Part shown: in pieces, positions 54,329-63,438 of the stretch
How the letters are laid out: every line of letters begins with the position of its first letter
How positions within the stretch are numbered: the stretch's first letter is position 1
Source: Gluconobacter sp. P1C6_b
GTDB lineage: Bacteria; Pseudomonadota; Alphaproteobacteria; Acetobacterales; Acetobacteraceae
Direction of reading: 5' to 3'
Length of the DNA stretch: 64,000 nt
Assembly: GCF_018811945.1 (NCBI RefSeq)
Contig: NZ_JACRVU010000013.1
Location: 1-64,000 of the forward strand
Position numbers and translations under genes: made by a program
Notes under the pieces: generated by a model
What the model was told of the DNA's origin: nothing
Databases searched by the model: none
The model's input: the letters and a program-made list of their open reading frames with translations, nothing else

Positions 54329-54994
54329 TCAGCCCACGGCGGCCTTCAGGCCCTGTCCGGCGGCGAGGGGGCACAGCGGCAGGCAGGCGAAGAGGCACGC
54401 TCCCAGCAGATCCAGACTGGCGGCAGGTGACGTCGCAAGCTGTCCCGCATAGGACGAGGCTGCGCCGAAGATCAGCACAGGCGTTGCGAGCGGCAGGACC
54501 AGTAGCGGCAGCAGCACGCCGCCGCGCCGCGCGCCAAGCACGATCGAGGCTGCCATACCGCCGAGGAGCGAGAGGGACATCGTGCCCATCGCAAGGCCGA
54601 GCAGCAGGAGCGGCAGTTCCGAGCCTCTGACGCCCAGCATGATGCCGAGCGGAATACTGGCGATCAGGAGCGGCAGGCCGGTCGTCAGCCAGTGGGCGGC
54701 CATTTTGGCGAAGGCCACGGCGGCCGGAGTCGGGCCGGTCAGCATCAGCAGGTCGAGGGAGCCGTCCTCGAGTTCGGCTCCGAACAGACGGTCCAGCGGC
54801 AGCAGACAGGCAAGCAGGGCACAGACCCAGATGATGCCCGGCCCCATGTGTCGCAGCAGATCCGGCGATGGGCCGAGCGCGAGCGGGAACAGGCTGCCAC
54901 ATAAGATAAAGAACAGCAGCGAGGCCAGCGTGTCGGCACCGAAGCGGAACGCCAGACGAAGGTCACGGTCGATCAGGGCAAGAAAAGCGGTCAT
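54329..54994 (-). CDS. ccmB: haem exporter permease CcmB
   Basis: A 221-residue six-helix membrane protein of cytochrome c maturation. It has IDRDLRLAFRFGADTLASLL at the N-terminus and SIPLGIMLGVRGSELPLLLL in the centre. CcmAB releases haem-CcmE using ATP. It overlaps ccmA by 4 nt. ccmC and ccmD do not follow, so the rest of the system is elsewhere. Confidence 0.93.
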   Translation of the reverse strand: MTAFLALIDRDLRLAFRFGADTLASLLFFILCGSLFPLALGPSPDLLRHMGPGIIWVCALLACLLPLDRLFGAELEDGSLDLLMLTGPTPAAVAFAKMAAHWLTTGLPLLIASIPLGIMLGVRGSELPLLLLGLAMGTMSLSLLGGMAASIVLGARRGGVLLPLLVLPLATPVLIFGAASSYAGQLATSPAASLDLLGACLFACLPLCPLAAGQGLKAAVG

Positions 54995-55626
54995 GACAGC
55001 CAGAAGGACTCTACATGTGCGAGCGATGGCAGCTCGTGCGAACGGGTGTTGTCGAGGGGAAGCGGGACATGCGTTGTGACGATCATGGCACCGCCTTTGG
55101 CGCGATGGGCGGCCATGACGGCACCGAGGCGTTCGATACTGGCGACATCCAGCCCGACGGTTGGTTCGTCGAGCAGCCAGAGCGGAGCGCCGGACAGCAT
55201 GACGCGGGCGAAAGCGGCGCGGCGCTTCTGTCCCGAAGAGAGCAGACGCGCCGGAAGATCAGTCAGGTGGGTCAGGTCCAGGGCTTCAAGTGCGTCTGGC
55301 AGGCTGTTCGTACCGAGCTTTTCAGCCAAAGCAAGGTTCTGCGCCAGCGTCAGGCCGGGCTTGAGGGCGTCCTGATGGCCGAGCCAGGCAAGATCGCCAT
55401 AACGGATGACCTCGCCTGAATCGGGGCGGCGCAGACCGGAAATCGTCCGTAGAAGCGTGGATTTCCCGGCGCCGTTCGGACCTGTCAGGATCATGGCATC
55501 CCCGGCATCCAGCGTCAGGGACACGCCGTCGAGAACCAGCCGGTCCCCGCGGAACACCGTGACGTCCTCAACGTCGAGCAGGCGTCCGGGAACGGGGGGG
55601 ATGGGGAAGTCAGACGGGCTGGTCAT
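54991..55626 (-). CDS. ccmA: cytochrome c maturation ATPase CcmA
   Basis: A 211-residue ABC ATPase. Walker A is LTGPNGAGKSTLLRTISGL, the signature region is LSSGQKRRAAFARVML (the CcmA-type signature) and Walker B is LWLLDEPTVGLD. It is first of the two-gene ccmAB unit, with its promoter in the 200-bp gap 55627-55827, which also contains the start region of the opposing ABC gene. Confidence 0.94.
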   Translation of the reverse strand: MTSPSDFPIPPVPGRLLDVEDVTVFRGDRLVLDGVSLTLDAGDAMILTGPNGAGKSTLLRTISGLRRPDSGEVIRYGDLAWLGHQDALKPGLTLAQNLALAEKLGTNSLPDALEALDLTHLTDLPARLLSSGQKRRAAFARVMLSGAPLWLLDEPTVGLDVASIERLGAVMAAHRAKGGAMIVTTHVPLPLDNTRSHELPSLAHVESFWLS

Positions 55627-55827
55627 CGAAGGGTCTCATGCGCGGGTTTGGTTCTGTCCCGGTGTGTGTCTTTCTGTTTTAGAGACCCTGCGGACCTGCT
55701 TCGCAAGGGCTGGCGTGAAAGCTGCGGTCTGGAGGACGCGAATATGATGATCGTATGAATTGTGCCGCGTGCTGTATTAAGGTCTCGATACGCTGGCGCA
55801 GGTCCGTTATGAGGGCTGCGCGGTCAT

Positions 55828-56622
55828 GTGATCGTGCGTCTCTTTTTTCGAGGGTTTCCGGAACTGGCTGATCTGGTGCTGCAGGCGAGTGGTATCGCCA
55901 AGTCCTTTGGTGGGAACGAGGTTCTGAAGGGTCTGTCGCTCGACGTGGAGCGCGGCGAGCTGATCTCGATGATCGGTCCTTCGGGATGTGGCAAGTCCAC
56001 GTTCCTGCGCTGCCTCAATTTTCTGGAACATCCGGATGCGGGCTCAGTCCGGATCGAGGATGTGACGGTCGCATGCACGGGCAGGCACTGGAGCCGCGCC
56101 AATGAGGCCGAGGCCCATAAGCTGCGCTCGCATGTCGGCATGGTGTTTCAGGCCTTCAATCTGTTTCCTCACCGCACGGTGCTGGACAACGTCATGATGG
56201 CGCCGATTCAGGTCAAGAAAATGTCCCGCGACGCGGCGCAGTCCGTCGCCTGCGAACTTCTGGCGAAAGTCGGACTGGCAGCCGTCAAGGACCGCTATCC
56301 GGATAGTCTTTCGGGTGGCCAGAAACAGCGCGCGGCCATTGCGCGCGCGCTCGCAATGAAGCCGTCCGTCATGTTGTATGACGAGCCGACATCGGCGCTG
56401 GACCCTGAACTTTCCGAGGAAGTCCTGTCCGTCATGCGGGCGCTGGATGATGAGGGCATGACGCAGCTTGTGGTGACGCATGACATGCGTTTCGCGCGCG
56501 CGGCTTCGGACCGTGTTCTGTTTGTCGAGGGCGGGGAAATCGTCGAGAGCGGTGATCCGGACCTGATGTTCGCCAACCCCAGGGAGGGACGAACACGCCG
56601 GTTCCTGCGGACGTTGCTGTGA
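55828..56622 (+). CDS. polar amino-acid ABC transporter ATPase
   Basis: A GlnQ/HisP-type ATPase of about 264 residues. Walker A is GPSGCGKSTFLRCLN, the signature is LSGGQKQRAAIARALAM and Walker B is VMLYDEPTSALDPEL. The GTG at 55828 is the longest start; the conserved part begins near ELADLVLQASGIAKSFGG, so the true start could be up to 15 codons later. The stop overlaps the binding protein-permease start by 1 nt. Confidence 0.92.
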   Translation: MIVRLFFRGFPELADLVLQASGIAKSFGGNEVLKGLSLDVERGELISMIGPSGCGKSTFLRCLNFLEHPDAGSVRIEDVTVACTGRHWSRANEAEAHKLRSHVGMVFQAFNLFPHRTVLDNVMMAPIQVKKMSRDAAQSVACELLAKVGLAAVKDRYPDSLSGGQKQRAAIARALAMKPSVMLYDEPTSALDPELSEEVLSVMRALDDEGMTQLVVTHDMRFARAASDRVLFVEGGEIVESGDPDLMFANPREGRTRRFLRTLL

Positions 56623-58148
56623 TGAAGAAACTTTTTGCGCTTTTGCTGGCGCTTGCCATCAGTCCTGTTTCTGTTGCGCTGGCTGATGCTCCCGCTTCGT
56701 CGCAGGAGCTGCTCTGGGCGTCAGACGGCGAGGCAAATGTGCCTTACGTCTTTCACGACCCGGCCCATGAATCCCGAATGACCGGTTTTGAGTACGAACT
56801 GGTCAATGAAATCGCTGGGCGGATGCACCGCAAGGCGCAATTCATCCAGAATGACTGGGACGGCCTGATCCCCGGGCTGTCGCGCGGGCTGTACGGGATG
56901 GTGCTCGACGGCATCGAGATGACGCCGGAGCACAAGGCGGCCGTGCTGTTCTCGCGTCCCTATTATGTGACGAGCGAGCGCATCATCGTCCGGCACGACC
57001 AGAACGGTCTGGATACGATGGATGCCCTGAAGGGCCATACCATCGGGACGATCAAGGACACCACGGCCGAGCGGATGCTGCGTCGGCAGGGTGGCTCGAA
57101 CGTACGGTCCTATGAAGAAGAGACGAATGCGTTTTCGGATCTGCGGAACGGGCGGCTGGATGCGATCCTGCTCGATGCGCCGATTGCGCTTTATTATGGC
57201 AGCATCTCCCCGGACATGAAGCTCGTGGGCGAGCCGATCGGCAGCATGGAATACGGGATCGCATTCTCACCCGAGAACCGCGCGCTGCGTGATCAGGTGG
57301 ATGCGGCGCTAGGCGAGATCATTCAGGACGGGACGCTGCATCGTATTCTGGCGCGCTGGAACCTGTGGACGCCGCTGATGGCGAACTACACGGGCGATAA
57401 CAGCCAGCCCGATATTGCGCCCACGGAATGGGACCATTACCGGCAGGCCATGGCGAACACGACCGGCAGCGGCTGGCATGTTCTGGTCCGGCGTTATGTG
57501 AGTTTCCTGCCGCTGATCGGGCAGGCGGCGCTTATGACGCTGGCAGTGTCGGCGCTGGCCATGGTTCTGGCTGTGGCGCTCGGGCTTCTGCTGGCGCTGT
57601 CCCGGCATTACGGCGCGGCTCCGCTTCGCTTTGTGGCGGGGATCTATGTTGAGGTCGTGCGCGGAACGCCGCTGCTGATCCAGGTGCTGTTCATTTTCTA
57701 TGGCCTTCCGGCTTTCGGCATCCGTCTGTCACCGTTCATGGCAGGTGTGCTGTCTCTGGGGCTGAACTATGCGGCCTATGAGGCGGAGAACTATCGCGCC
57801 GGTCTGCTCTCCGTCCCGCGTGGGCAGATGGAAGCGGCGATTGCGCTGAACATGACCCACTGGCAGGCGCTGCGCCTCGTGATCGTGCCGCAGGCTTTCC
57901 GGACGGTCGTACCCGTCATGACCAACGACTTTATTTCGCTGCTCAAGGACAGCTCGCTCGTCTCCGTCATCACGCTGACGGAACTGAGTCAGACCTATGT
58001 GCGGCTGTCCTCCACCTATTACGATTATTTCGGAACGGGGATCATGGTCGGTCTGGCCTATCTGCTGCTCGGACTGCCCTTCGTGCGGCTGGCGCGGATG
58101 GCGGAGCGGCGTCTGGGGCGCGGATTTTCAGGAACCGGGCACCATTGA
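56622..58148 (+). CDS. fused amino-acid-binding protein / ABC permease
   Basis: A 508-residue single chain. The signal peptide (KKLFALLLALAISPVSVALA) is followed by a periplasmic substrate-binding domain (about 25-250, with TGFEYELVNEIAGRM and LRNGRLDAILLDAPIALYYG). A HisM-type permease follows (about 290-500), with EVVRGTPLLIQVLFIFYGLP and the EAA loop QMEAAIALNMTHWQALRLVI. Such fusions tether the receptor to the channel. It works with the ATPase encoded immediately upstream. ATG 56622 overlaps the ATPase stop. Confidence 0.92.
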   Translation: MKKLFALLLALAISPVSVALADAPASSQELLWASDGEANVPYVFHDPAHESRMTGFEYELVNEIAGRMHRKAQFIQNDWDGLIPGLSRGLYGMVLDGIEMTPEHKAAVLFSRPYYVTSERIIVRHDQNGLDTMDALKGHTIGTIKDTTAERMLRRQGGSNVRSYEEETNAFSDLRNGRLDAILLDAPIALYYGSISPDMKLVGEPIGSMEYGIAFSPENRALRDQVDAALGEIIQDGTLHRILARWNLWTPLMANYTGDNSQPDIAPTEWDHYRQAMANTTGSGWHVLVRRYVSFLPLIGQAALMTLAVSALAMVLAVALGLLLALSRHYGAAPLRFVAGIYVEVVRGTPLLIQVLFIFYGLPAFGIRLSPFMAGVLSLGLNYAAYEAENYRAGLLSVPRGQMEAAIALNMTHWQALRLVIVPQAFRTVVPVMTNDFISLLKDSSLVSVITLTELSQTYVRLSSTYYDYFGTGIMVGLAYLLLGLPFVRLARMAERRLGRGFSGTGHH

Positions 58149-58175
58149 AATCTTGGGTGCACCGGTCTGTCCTGT

Positions 58176-59120
58176 TCAGGCTGGCCGAGGTGCGGATGGA
58201 TCGTTGATGAGGGGCGGCACGAGCGTGGCCGTGTCCAGCGTTCCGTCAAATCCCTGACGCAGCACGCGGGACCAGCCGATCATCCAGCGATCCAGGGCAT
58301 CGATGAACTGGGCGGCGTCCGGATTCTTGTGAACCGAGGCCTTGTTCCAGTACTGCGGGGGGGCCAGAAGCTGGCGTGATCCGTGTTCGATCGGGGCGAC
58401 GAGCGTCTCTACCGTTTCGATATGAGCGGTGCCCTTGCCGGCCGCCGCCGCATAATACCAGCCGACATTGATCATCAGGCTCGGGATCGGGAAACCCAGG
58501 GTGCGCATCCGCGAAAACGCCGCCGTGATGAACGGGTCCGTGCTGACACTCTGGTTTTCGAGCACGGCATTGCTGGTGTAGCTGCATTCCTGCGACACGC
58601 CGGCCCTGTCGGAAATATGGGCCGCATAGTCGCGGTCGTCATGGCATGGCGTTTCGAGCTGCTCTGCCAGATCGGCGGGGACGGGCTGCTGCGTGGCGCG
58701 GACCACGATGACGCCGGAGACGACACCGCGATCCGTGCGGGCCAGAACCTGCTGGGACAGCTCACCATGCGCCCCGCTCCGGGCCGTCAGGATCGGATGC
58801 CAGTCACCCGCCGGAAGCGGCAGGGTGCGTCCGGCGATGGTGATGCTGCCATGCTGGGCAATGCCGGGATCGGGCACGCCGATCTGGTCCCCAAGACCTG
58901 GAGCGCCGCCGGGCTGGCCGCCCTGTTGCCCATCCGGCTGTGACGCGCCTGACCCCGCATTATAGGGTGCCGCCCCGGGCAGGTGCCCCGGAAGCCACGG
59001 CATGGCCTTCTTGAGCGCCGGGGTGGGATAGAAGGCGGCCATGCCGAGCGCGCCTACCGTTACGATCACGCTCGTGCGCCAGAGCGGCGCGCGTCGCCAG
59101 AGCCGTCCGAATGCCGTCAT
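58176..59120 (-). CDS. membrane-anchored hypothetical protein of the unfoldase trio (314 aa)
   Basis: A single N-terminal transmembrane helix (SVIVTVGALGMAAFYP, about 17-33) is followed by a glycine/proline/glutamine-rich linker (50-85) and a mixed alpha/beta domain that is probably periplasmic. It has two cysteines (ETPCHDDRDY and SQECSYTS) that could form a disulfide. No family recognised. It begins 3 nt after the AAA+ gene stop, so it is clearly co-transcribed. Confidence 0.75.
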   Translation of the reverse strand: MTAFGRLWRRAPLWRTSVIVTVGALGMAAFYPTPALKKAMPWLPGHLPGAAPYNAGSGASQPDGQQGGQPGGAPGLGDQIGVPDPGIAQHGSITIAGRTLPLPAGDWHPILTARSGAHGELSQQVLARTDRGVVSGVIVVRATQQPVPADLAEQLETPCHDDRDYAAHISDRAGVSQECSYTSNAVLENQSVSTDPFITAAFSRMRTLGFPIPSLMINVGWYYAAAAGKGTAHIETVETLVAPIEHGSRQLLAPPQYWNKASVHKNPDAAQFIDALDRWMIGWSRVLRQGFDGTLDTATLVPPLINDPSAPRPA

Positions 59121-59123
59121 GGA

Positions 59124-60398
59124 TCAGTGGCTCACCCGACCAAGCTGGGTTTCGGTGTCGCTGGCGATCTCGGTGACGACGGTACCGTCCTCCTGCGTGA
59201 CGAGACGGACGCGCTTGGCACCCTGCTGACGGGCCACGATGAGGCTTTCACTGACCATGTCCTCGATGGAACGGACAAGATCGCGCGCGCTGGCACCGGT
59301 GCCGAGGTTCTTCTGCTTGACCATGACCTGGAACAGAACGCCGGCATCAATGCCGCCGGTTTCCACATGCAGGCCGTAACCTTCGATCATGGCTTCGATT
59401 TCGAGTGCCGCCACGCGGGCCAGATCCAGTCCGCGCAGGGCACGGAAAATGAAAATACGGTCCAGACGGTTGAGGACCTCGGGGGCGAAGCCGGACTTGC
59501 GCAGGGCCTCCACCGACTCGGCGCGCATCTTCTCAGGCTCGTTGGCGAGACGGTCGGCGATTTCGGTGAGAGCCTCTGTCGCGACGTTGGACGTCAGCAT
59601 GAAGATCGCGCGGGTGGTCGAAACCTGTTCACCCGTGGAGGCTTCCGTGACATGGCCGTCGTTCCAGGCCGTGAGGAACTTCTTGAAGACGTCCGGATGG
59701 GCCTTTTCGATTTCGTCGAGCAGCACCACGGCATCCGGATGATCCTTGAGGCCGCCGGTCAGCTTGCCGAAGGTGTCGGACCCGACATAACCCTTGGGCG
59801 AGCCGAAAAGCTGGGTTGCGGCATGGGCGCTCGACATCTGCGTCATGTCGAAATGCAGCAGGGGGCGTTCCATCTGTTTGGCCATCTGCTTGGCCAGATA
59901 GGTCTTGCCGGTGCCCGGAGGGCCAGCGAGCAGGAAGATGCCGACTGGCTTGCCACGGACCTGAAGCGCCAGGCGGCGGCGCATCTGCTGGGCGATGTCC
60001 TCGCAGACCTGATCCTGTCCGATGACGCGGGCGCGCAGGGAAGCGGCCAGTTCGTCGGCGTCAATGACGGTTTCGCGCTGTTCGCGGGCCATGAGCTCTT
60101 CAAGGGCTCCGCGGTTTGTCAGACGGCTGAGAACATCCATGATGAGACCTTTCCTGCGGCGCAGTCCGCGACGCGCCAGTTTTTCGGCTGACGTTTCATA
60201 CGCCAGTCCCGTGACTGCCAGAAGGGCACTGATGCCTGCCAGCGGAAGATAGAAACGCCGCCCCCATTCGATGGCGGCCCACAGCCCGTTCAGCGACAGG
60301 TGTAGCATGACCGCGACCTGAATCACTGCCAGAATGAGGAAGGCCGCCATCATCAGCGGCATGGCCCGGTTGAGCATGGGAACGAGGGACTTGAACAC
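59124..60398 (-). CDS. membrane-anchored Clp/Hsp100-type AAA+ ATPase (424 aa)
   Basis: Two transmembrane helices (about 13-34 and 49-66) precede one AAA+ module of the ClpA/ClpB second-domain type. Walker A is GPPGTGKT at 159-166, the pore loop GYVG is at about 203-206, Walker B is VVLLDEIEK at about 224-232, sensor-1 asparagine follows LTS at 271, and an arginine-finger region lies in EVLNRLDR. A D2-type small domain follows. The pore-loop tyrosine is that used to thread polypeptides. No ClpP-docking IGF/IGL loop and no protease domain are seen, so it looks like an unfoldase or remodeller facing the cytosol. Partners are the flanking genes. Confidence 0.88.
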   Translation of the reverse strand: MFKSLVPMLNRAMPLMMAAFLILAVIQVAVMLHLSLNGLWAAIEWGRRFYLPLAGISALLAVTGLAYETSAEKLARRGLRRRKGLIMDVLSRLTNRGALEELMAREQRETVIDADELAASLRARVIGQDQVCEDIAQQMRRRLALQVRGKPVGIFLLAGPPGTGKTYLAKQMAKQMERPLLHFDMTQMSSAHAATQLFGSPKGYVGSDTFGKLTGGLKDHPDAVVLLDEIEKAHPDVFKKFLTAWNDGHVTEASTGEQVSTTRAIFMLTSNVATEALTEIADRLANEPEKMRAESVEALRKSGFAPEVLNRLDRIFIFRALRGLDLARVAALEIEAMIEGYGLHVETGGIDAGVLFQVMVKQKNLGTGASARDLVRSIEDMVSESLIVARQQGAKRVRLVTQEDGTVVTEIASDTETQLGRVSH

Positions 60399-60410
60399 CG
60401 GGGCGGTTCC

Positions 60411-61022
60411 TTACTGGACGATCACGTTGAGCAGGACGCGCTGGTCGAGCGTCATCAGGGCGGGCAGGGCTTCGGGACCGAGGGCTGTCAGCGCTCCGAT
60501 GGTCAGGGCCGGGGCGTGCGGCATGCTGACGGGTGCGATGAGGATCTGTCCGGCTTCGACAATGGGAATGACCAGATGCTGGAACTTGCCCGTCAGGACG
60601 ACGCGCTGTGTCAGACCCGAGACCGTGACGTCAATGGTCTGGCCAACCGCGCCAGACGCATCAAGCACCGGCATTTCCACGAGCCGCATCTTGCCATCCT
60701 TCACTGCCGCGAGGATGCGGGCACGGTCGGCAGGGCTGAAGCCGCTTTTTGCGAGGGCGGCTGACGCCTTTGCGGGAGGAAGCATGGAAAGCTGGACCGC
60801 GGCGGTCTGGGCAGCAGGTACGGCCGGCGTGCTTTGGGACGGCGGCGCGGCCGCAGGCACGGTCGGCGCCGCTGTATTATGCGTGTAGAAAAAGGCCCCG
60901 GCCCCGACCGTCAGGGCTGCGATCAGCCCGCCTCCGCCCCACAGCGCCCGACTGCGGGATGCCGGTTCGGAGGGTAGCGGCTGGGCGCGCGGTTCTGGAC
61001 GGGGCTCGTACTGGGAAGTCAT
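60411..61022 (-). CDS. single-pass membrane hypothetical protein of the unfoldase trio (203 aa)
   Basis: A proline-rich N-terminus (about 1-25), one transmembrane helix (ALWGGGGLIAALTVGAGAFF, about 27-46), a proline/alanine linker and a C-terminal domain of about 125 residues (GQTIDVTVSGLTQRVVLTGK). It is predicted to be exported to the periplasm. No family recognised. First gene of a three-gene unit: the AAA+ start is 12 nt after its stop. It is transcribed divergently from rimP. Confidence 0.72.
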   Translation of the reverse strand: MTSQYEPRPEPRAQPLPSEPASRSRALWGGGGLIAALTVGAGAFFYTHNTAAPTVPAAAPPSQSTPAVPAAQTAAVQLSMLPPAKASAALAKSGFSPADRARILAAVKDGKMRLVEMPVLDASGAVGQTIDVTVSGLTQRVVLTGKFQHLVIPIVEAGQILIAPVSMPHAPALTIGALTALGPEALPALMTLDQRVLLNVIVQ

Positions 61023-61146
61023 TTCACAACCATCTCACTCCCGACAGCGTCCGAAGACAAGGGCTTTCGAGATATGGGAATGTAAACAAATCTTTCGACT
61101 CGCCCAATGGATAAGAGCTTCAGGAACAACGGGATTTGCGTTCCTC

Positions 61147-61175
61147 TTGCGTCCTGCGGGGAGGTGACTTACATA
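61147..61175 (+). promoter_or_regulatory. candidate sigma-70 promoter of the rimP-nusA operon
   Basis: TTGCGT (61147-61152) and TACATA (61170-61175) are separated by exactly 17 bp, close to the sigma-70 consensus. Transcription would start near 61182, giving a leader of about 57 nt before the rimP start that includes the terminator-like hairpin. Confidence 0.6.
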
Positions 61176-61209
61176 AGGCACATTCCATTCATCTTCCGCT
61201 CATTTGGGG

Positions 61210-61235
61210 GGTGGCCCTGACGGGCCGCCTTTTTT
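61210..61235 (+). terminator. terminator-like hairpin in the rimP leader (possible attenuator)
   Basis: GGTGGCCC (61210-61217) pairs with GGGCCGCC (61222-61229), an 8-bp stem with one G-T pair and a TGAC loop, followed by six T (61230-61235). It lies between the candidate promoter and the rimP start 3 nt later, so it cannot be serving an upstream plus-strand gene in this window. Confidence 0.7.
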
Positions 61236-61238
61236 GTC

Positions 61239-61850
61239 TTGTCTCAGCAGAACGCCTCTTCCGACATCGAACTGCCCCACCTCACGGGGCTGGAAGCCCG
61301 CATCGCGGAGCGGATCGCGCCGACGCTTGCCGATCTGGGCTATGAGCTCGTGCGTCTTTCGGTGCTGGGACGCGACACCCCGACGATCCAGATCATGGCG
61401 GACCGTGCGAACGGTTCCCTGATCTCGGTGGAAGACTGCGAGCAGATCAGCCACGCCGCCGGCGCCATTCTGGACGTTGACGATCCGATCCCGGGTGCGT
61501 GGATGCTGGAAGTGTCGTCCGCAGGGATCGACCGTCCGCTGACACGCGCCAAGGACTGGGAGCGATTCGCGGGCCATCTGGCGAAGGCCGAGCTGGACGT
61601 GCCGCTCAACGGCCGTCGCCGTTTCTCCGGCACCGTCATGGGTGCACGGGACGGCAATGCCATCATCCGTCTGGATGACGGGACCGAGGCTGTCCTGCCG
61701 CTGGTGGACATCCGCAAGGCCCGTCTGGTCCTGACCGATGCGCTGATCGAAGCGAGCGCTGCCCTTGCAGGGGTCGCCTCCGAAGGGGAAGATGGCGGGG
61801 AAGCGCGCCAGGCGCCCAAACTGAATCCGAAGAAGCCGGGGAAAAAGTGA
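61239..61850 (+). CDS. rimP: ribosome maturation factor RimP
   Basis: 203 residues. [20 protein letters not shown] and [20 protein letters not shown] are RimP signatures. RimP helps 30S subunit assembly. The only in-frame start near the family N-terminus is TTG 61239, directly behind the T-run of a terminator-like hairpin and without a Shine-Dalgarno. A lysine/proline-rich tail ([10 protein letters not shown]) extends the C-terminus. It is followed by nusA after 34 nt. Confidence 0.92.
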   Translation: MSQQNASSDIELPHLTGLEARIAERIAPTLADLGYELVRLSVLGRDTPTIQIMADRANGSLISVEDCEQISHAAGAILDVDDPIPGAWMLEVSSAGIDRPLTRAKDWERFAGHLAKAELDVPLNGRRRFSGTVMGARDGNAIIRLDDGTEAVLPLVDIRKARLVLTDALIEASAALAGVASEGEDGGEARQAPKLNPKKPGKK

Positions 61851-61884
61851 TGACCCGTCTCATGCTGGCTGGAGGTCCGATCTG

Positions 61885-63438
61885 ATGGACACGTCTGTTA
61901 CACGTCCCGAACTGCTGCTGGTTGCCGATGCAGTATCCCGCGAGAAGAACATCGACCGCGAGGAAGTGCTCGAAGCCATGGAGCAGGCCATCCAGAAGGC
62001 TGGCCGCGCGAAGTACGGGCATGAAAAGGACATCCGTGCGACGATCGACCGCAAGACGGGCGAAGTCCGACTGAGCCGCTGGACCGAAGCGGTCGAGCAT
62101 GTGGAGAACGAGGACACCCAGATCCCGCTGCACATCGCCCGCAAGTTCCAGCCGGAAATCCAGGCCGGCGAGCATCTGGTCGATCCGCTGCCCCCGATCG
62201 ATTTCGGCCGCATCGCAGCGCAGACGGCCAAGCAGGTCATCGTGCAGCGCGTGCGCGAATACGAGCGCAAGCGCCAGTACAACGAGTTCAAGGACCGCGT
62301 GGGCGAGATCGTCAACGGCACTGTCAAGCGCACCGAGTATGGCAACCTCATGGTCGAGATCGGCCATACGGAAGCCCTGCTGCGTCGTGACGAGCTGATC
62401 CCCCGCGAGTCCTTCCGCAATTCCGATCGCGTCCGCGCTTACATCTATGATGTGCGTGACGAGCCGCGCGGCCCGCAGATCTTCCTGTCCCGCACGCATC
62501 CGGCCTTCCTGGCCAAGCTGTTCGCGCAGGAAGTTCCGGAAATCTACGATGGCATCATCGAGATCAAGGCCGTGTCCCGTGATCCGGGATCGCGCGCCAA
62601 GATGGCCGTGATTTCCCGTGATGCAGCGATCGACCCGGTCGGCGCATGCGTCGGTATGCGCGGCTCCCGTGTTCAGGCCGTTGTGGCCGAGCTGCAGGGC
62701 GAAAAGATCGACATCATCCCCTGGAGCCCTCAGGCTGCGACATTCGTCGTCAATGCGCTGGCTCCGGCTGAAGTCAGCAAGGTGGTGATGGATGAGGAAG
62801 CGGGCCGCGTCGAGGTCGTGGTGCCGGATGAGCAGCTTTCGCTTGCCATCGGTCGCCGTGGACAGAACGTGCGTCTGGCCAGCCAGCTGACGCGCTGGGA
62901 CATCGACATCCTGACGGAGGCCGAGGAATCGGAGCGTCGTCAGGAAGAGTTCCGCAAGCGCTCCTCGCAGTTCGTCGAGGCGCTGGACGTCGATGACGTG
63001 ATCGCGGGCCTGCTGGTGACGGAAGGCTTCCACACGATCGAGGAACTGGCTTACACCGACCCGGGCGAGCTGAACGATATCGAAGGTTTTGACGAGAGCG
63101 TGGCTGAAGAGCTCATGCATCGCGCCAATGACTATCTTGCCAGCAAGGAACAGGCCCTGGATGACCAGCGCAAGGCGCTGGGTGTCACGGATGACGTGGC
63201 CGGGCTGGGAACGTTTACGAACCAGATGCTGGTGACGCTGGGTGAGAAGGGCGTGAAGACGCTCGACGATCTGGCGGATCTGGCTGGCGACGAGCTTGTG
63301 GAGATCCTCGGTGAGGAGGCTATCGACGAAGATGCCGCCAACGAGATCATCATGGCAGCGCGTGCGCACTGGTTCGATGGTGAAGAAGCCGACTCGGCAA
63401 AGCCCGAAAACGGTGACGGGGAGTCGACCGACGTCTGA
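61885..63438 (+). CDS. nusA: transcription termination/antitermination factor NusA
   Basis: A 517-residue protein with N-terminal RNA-polymerase-binding domain (1-130), S1 domain, two KH domains ([20 protein letters not shown] and [20 protein letters not shown]) and two C-terminal helical/acidic repeats. It modulates pausing and termination. It is the second gene of rimP-nusA-ylxR. Confidence 0.97.
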   Translation: MDTSVTRPELLLVADAVSREKNIDREEVLEAMEQAIQKAGRAKYGHEKDIRATIDRKTGEVRLSRWTEAVEHVENEDTQIPLHIARKFQPEIQAGEHLVDPLPPIDFGRIAAQTAKQVIVQRVREYERKRQYNEFKDRVGEIVNGTVKRTEYGNLMVEIGHTEALLRRDELIPRESFRNSDRVRAYIYDVRDEPRGPQIFLSRTHPAFLAKLFAQEVPEIYDGIIEIKAVSRDPGSRAKMAVISRDAAIDPVGACVGMRGSRVQAVVAELQGEKIDIIPWSPQAATFVVNALAPAEVSKVVMDEEAGRVEVVVPDEQLSLAIGRRGQNVRLASQLTRWDIDILTEAEESERRQEEFRKRSSQFVEALDVDDVIAGLLVTEGFHTIEELAYTDPGELNDIEGFDESVAEELMHRANDYLASKEQALDDQRKALGVTDDVAGLGTFTNQMLVTLGEKGVKTLDDLADLAGDELVEILGEEAIDEDAANEIIMAARAHWFDGEEADSAKPENGDGESTDV

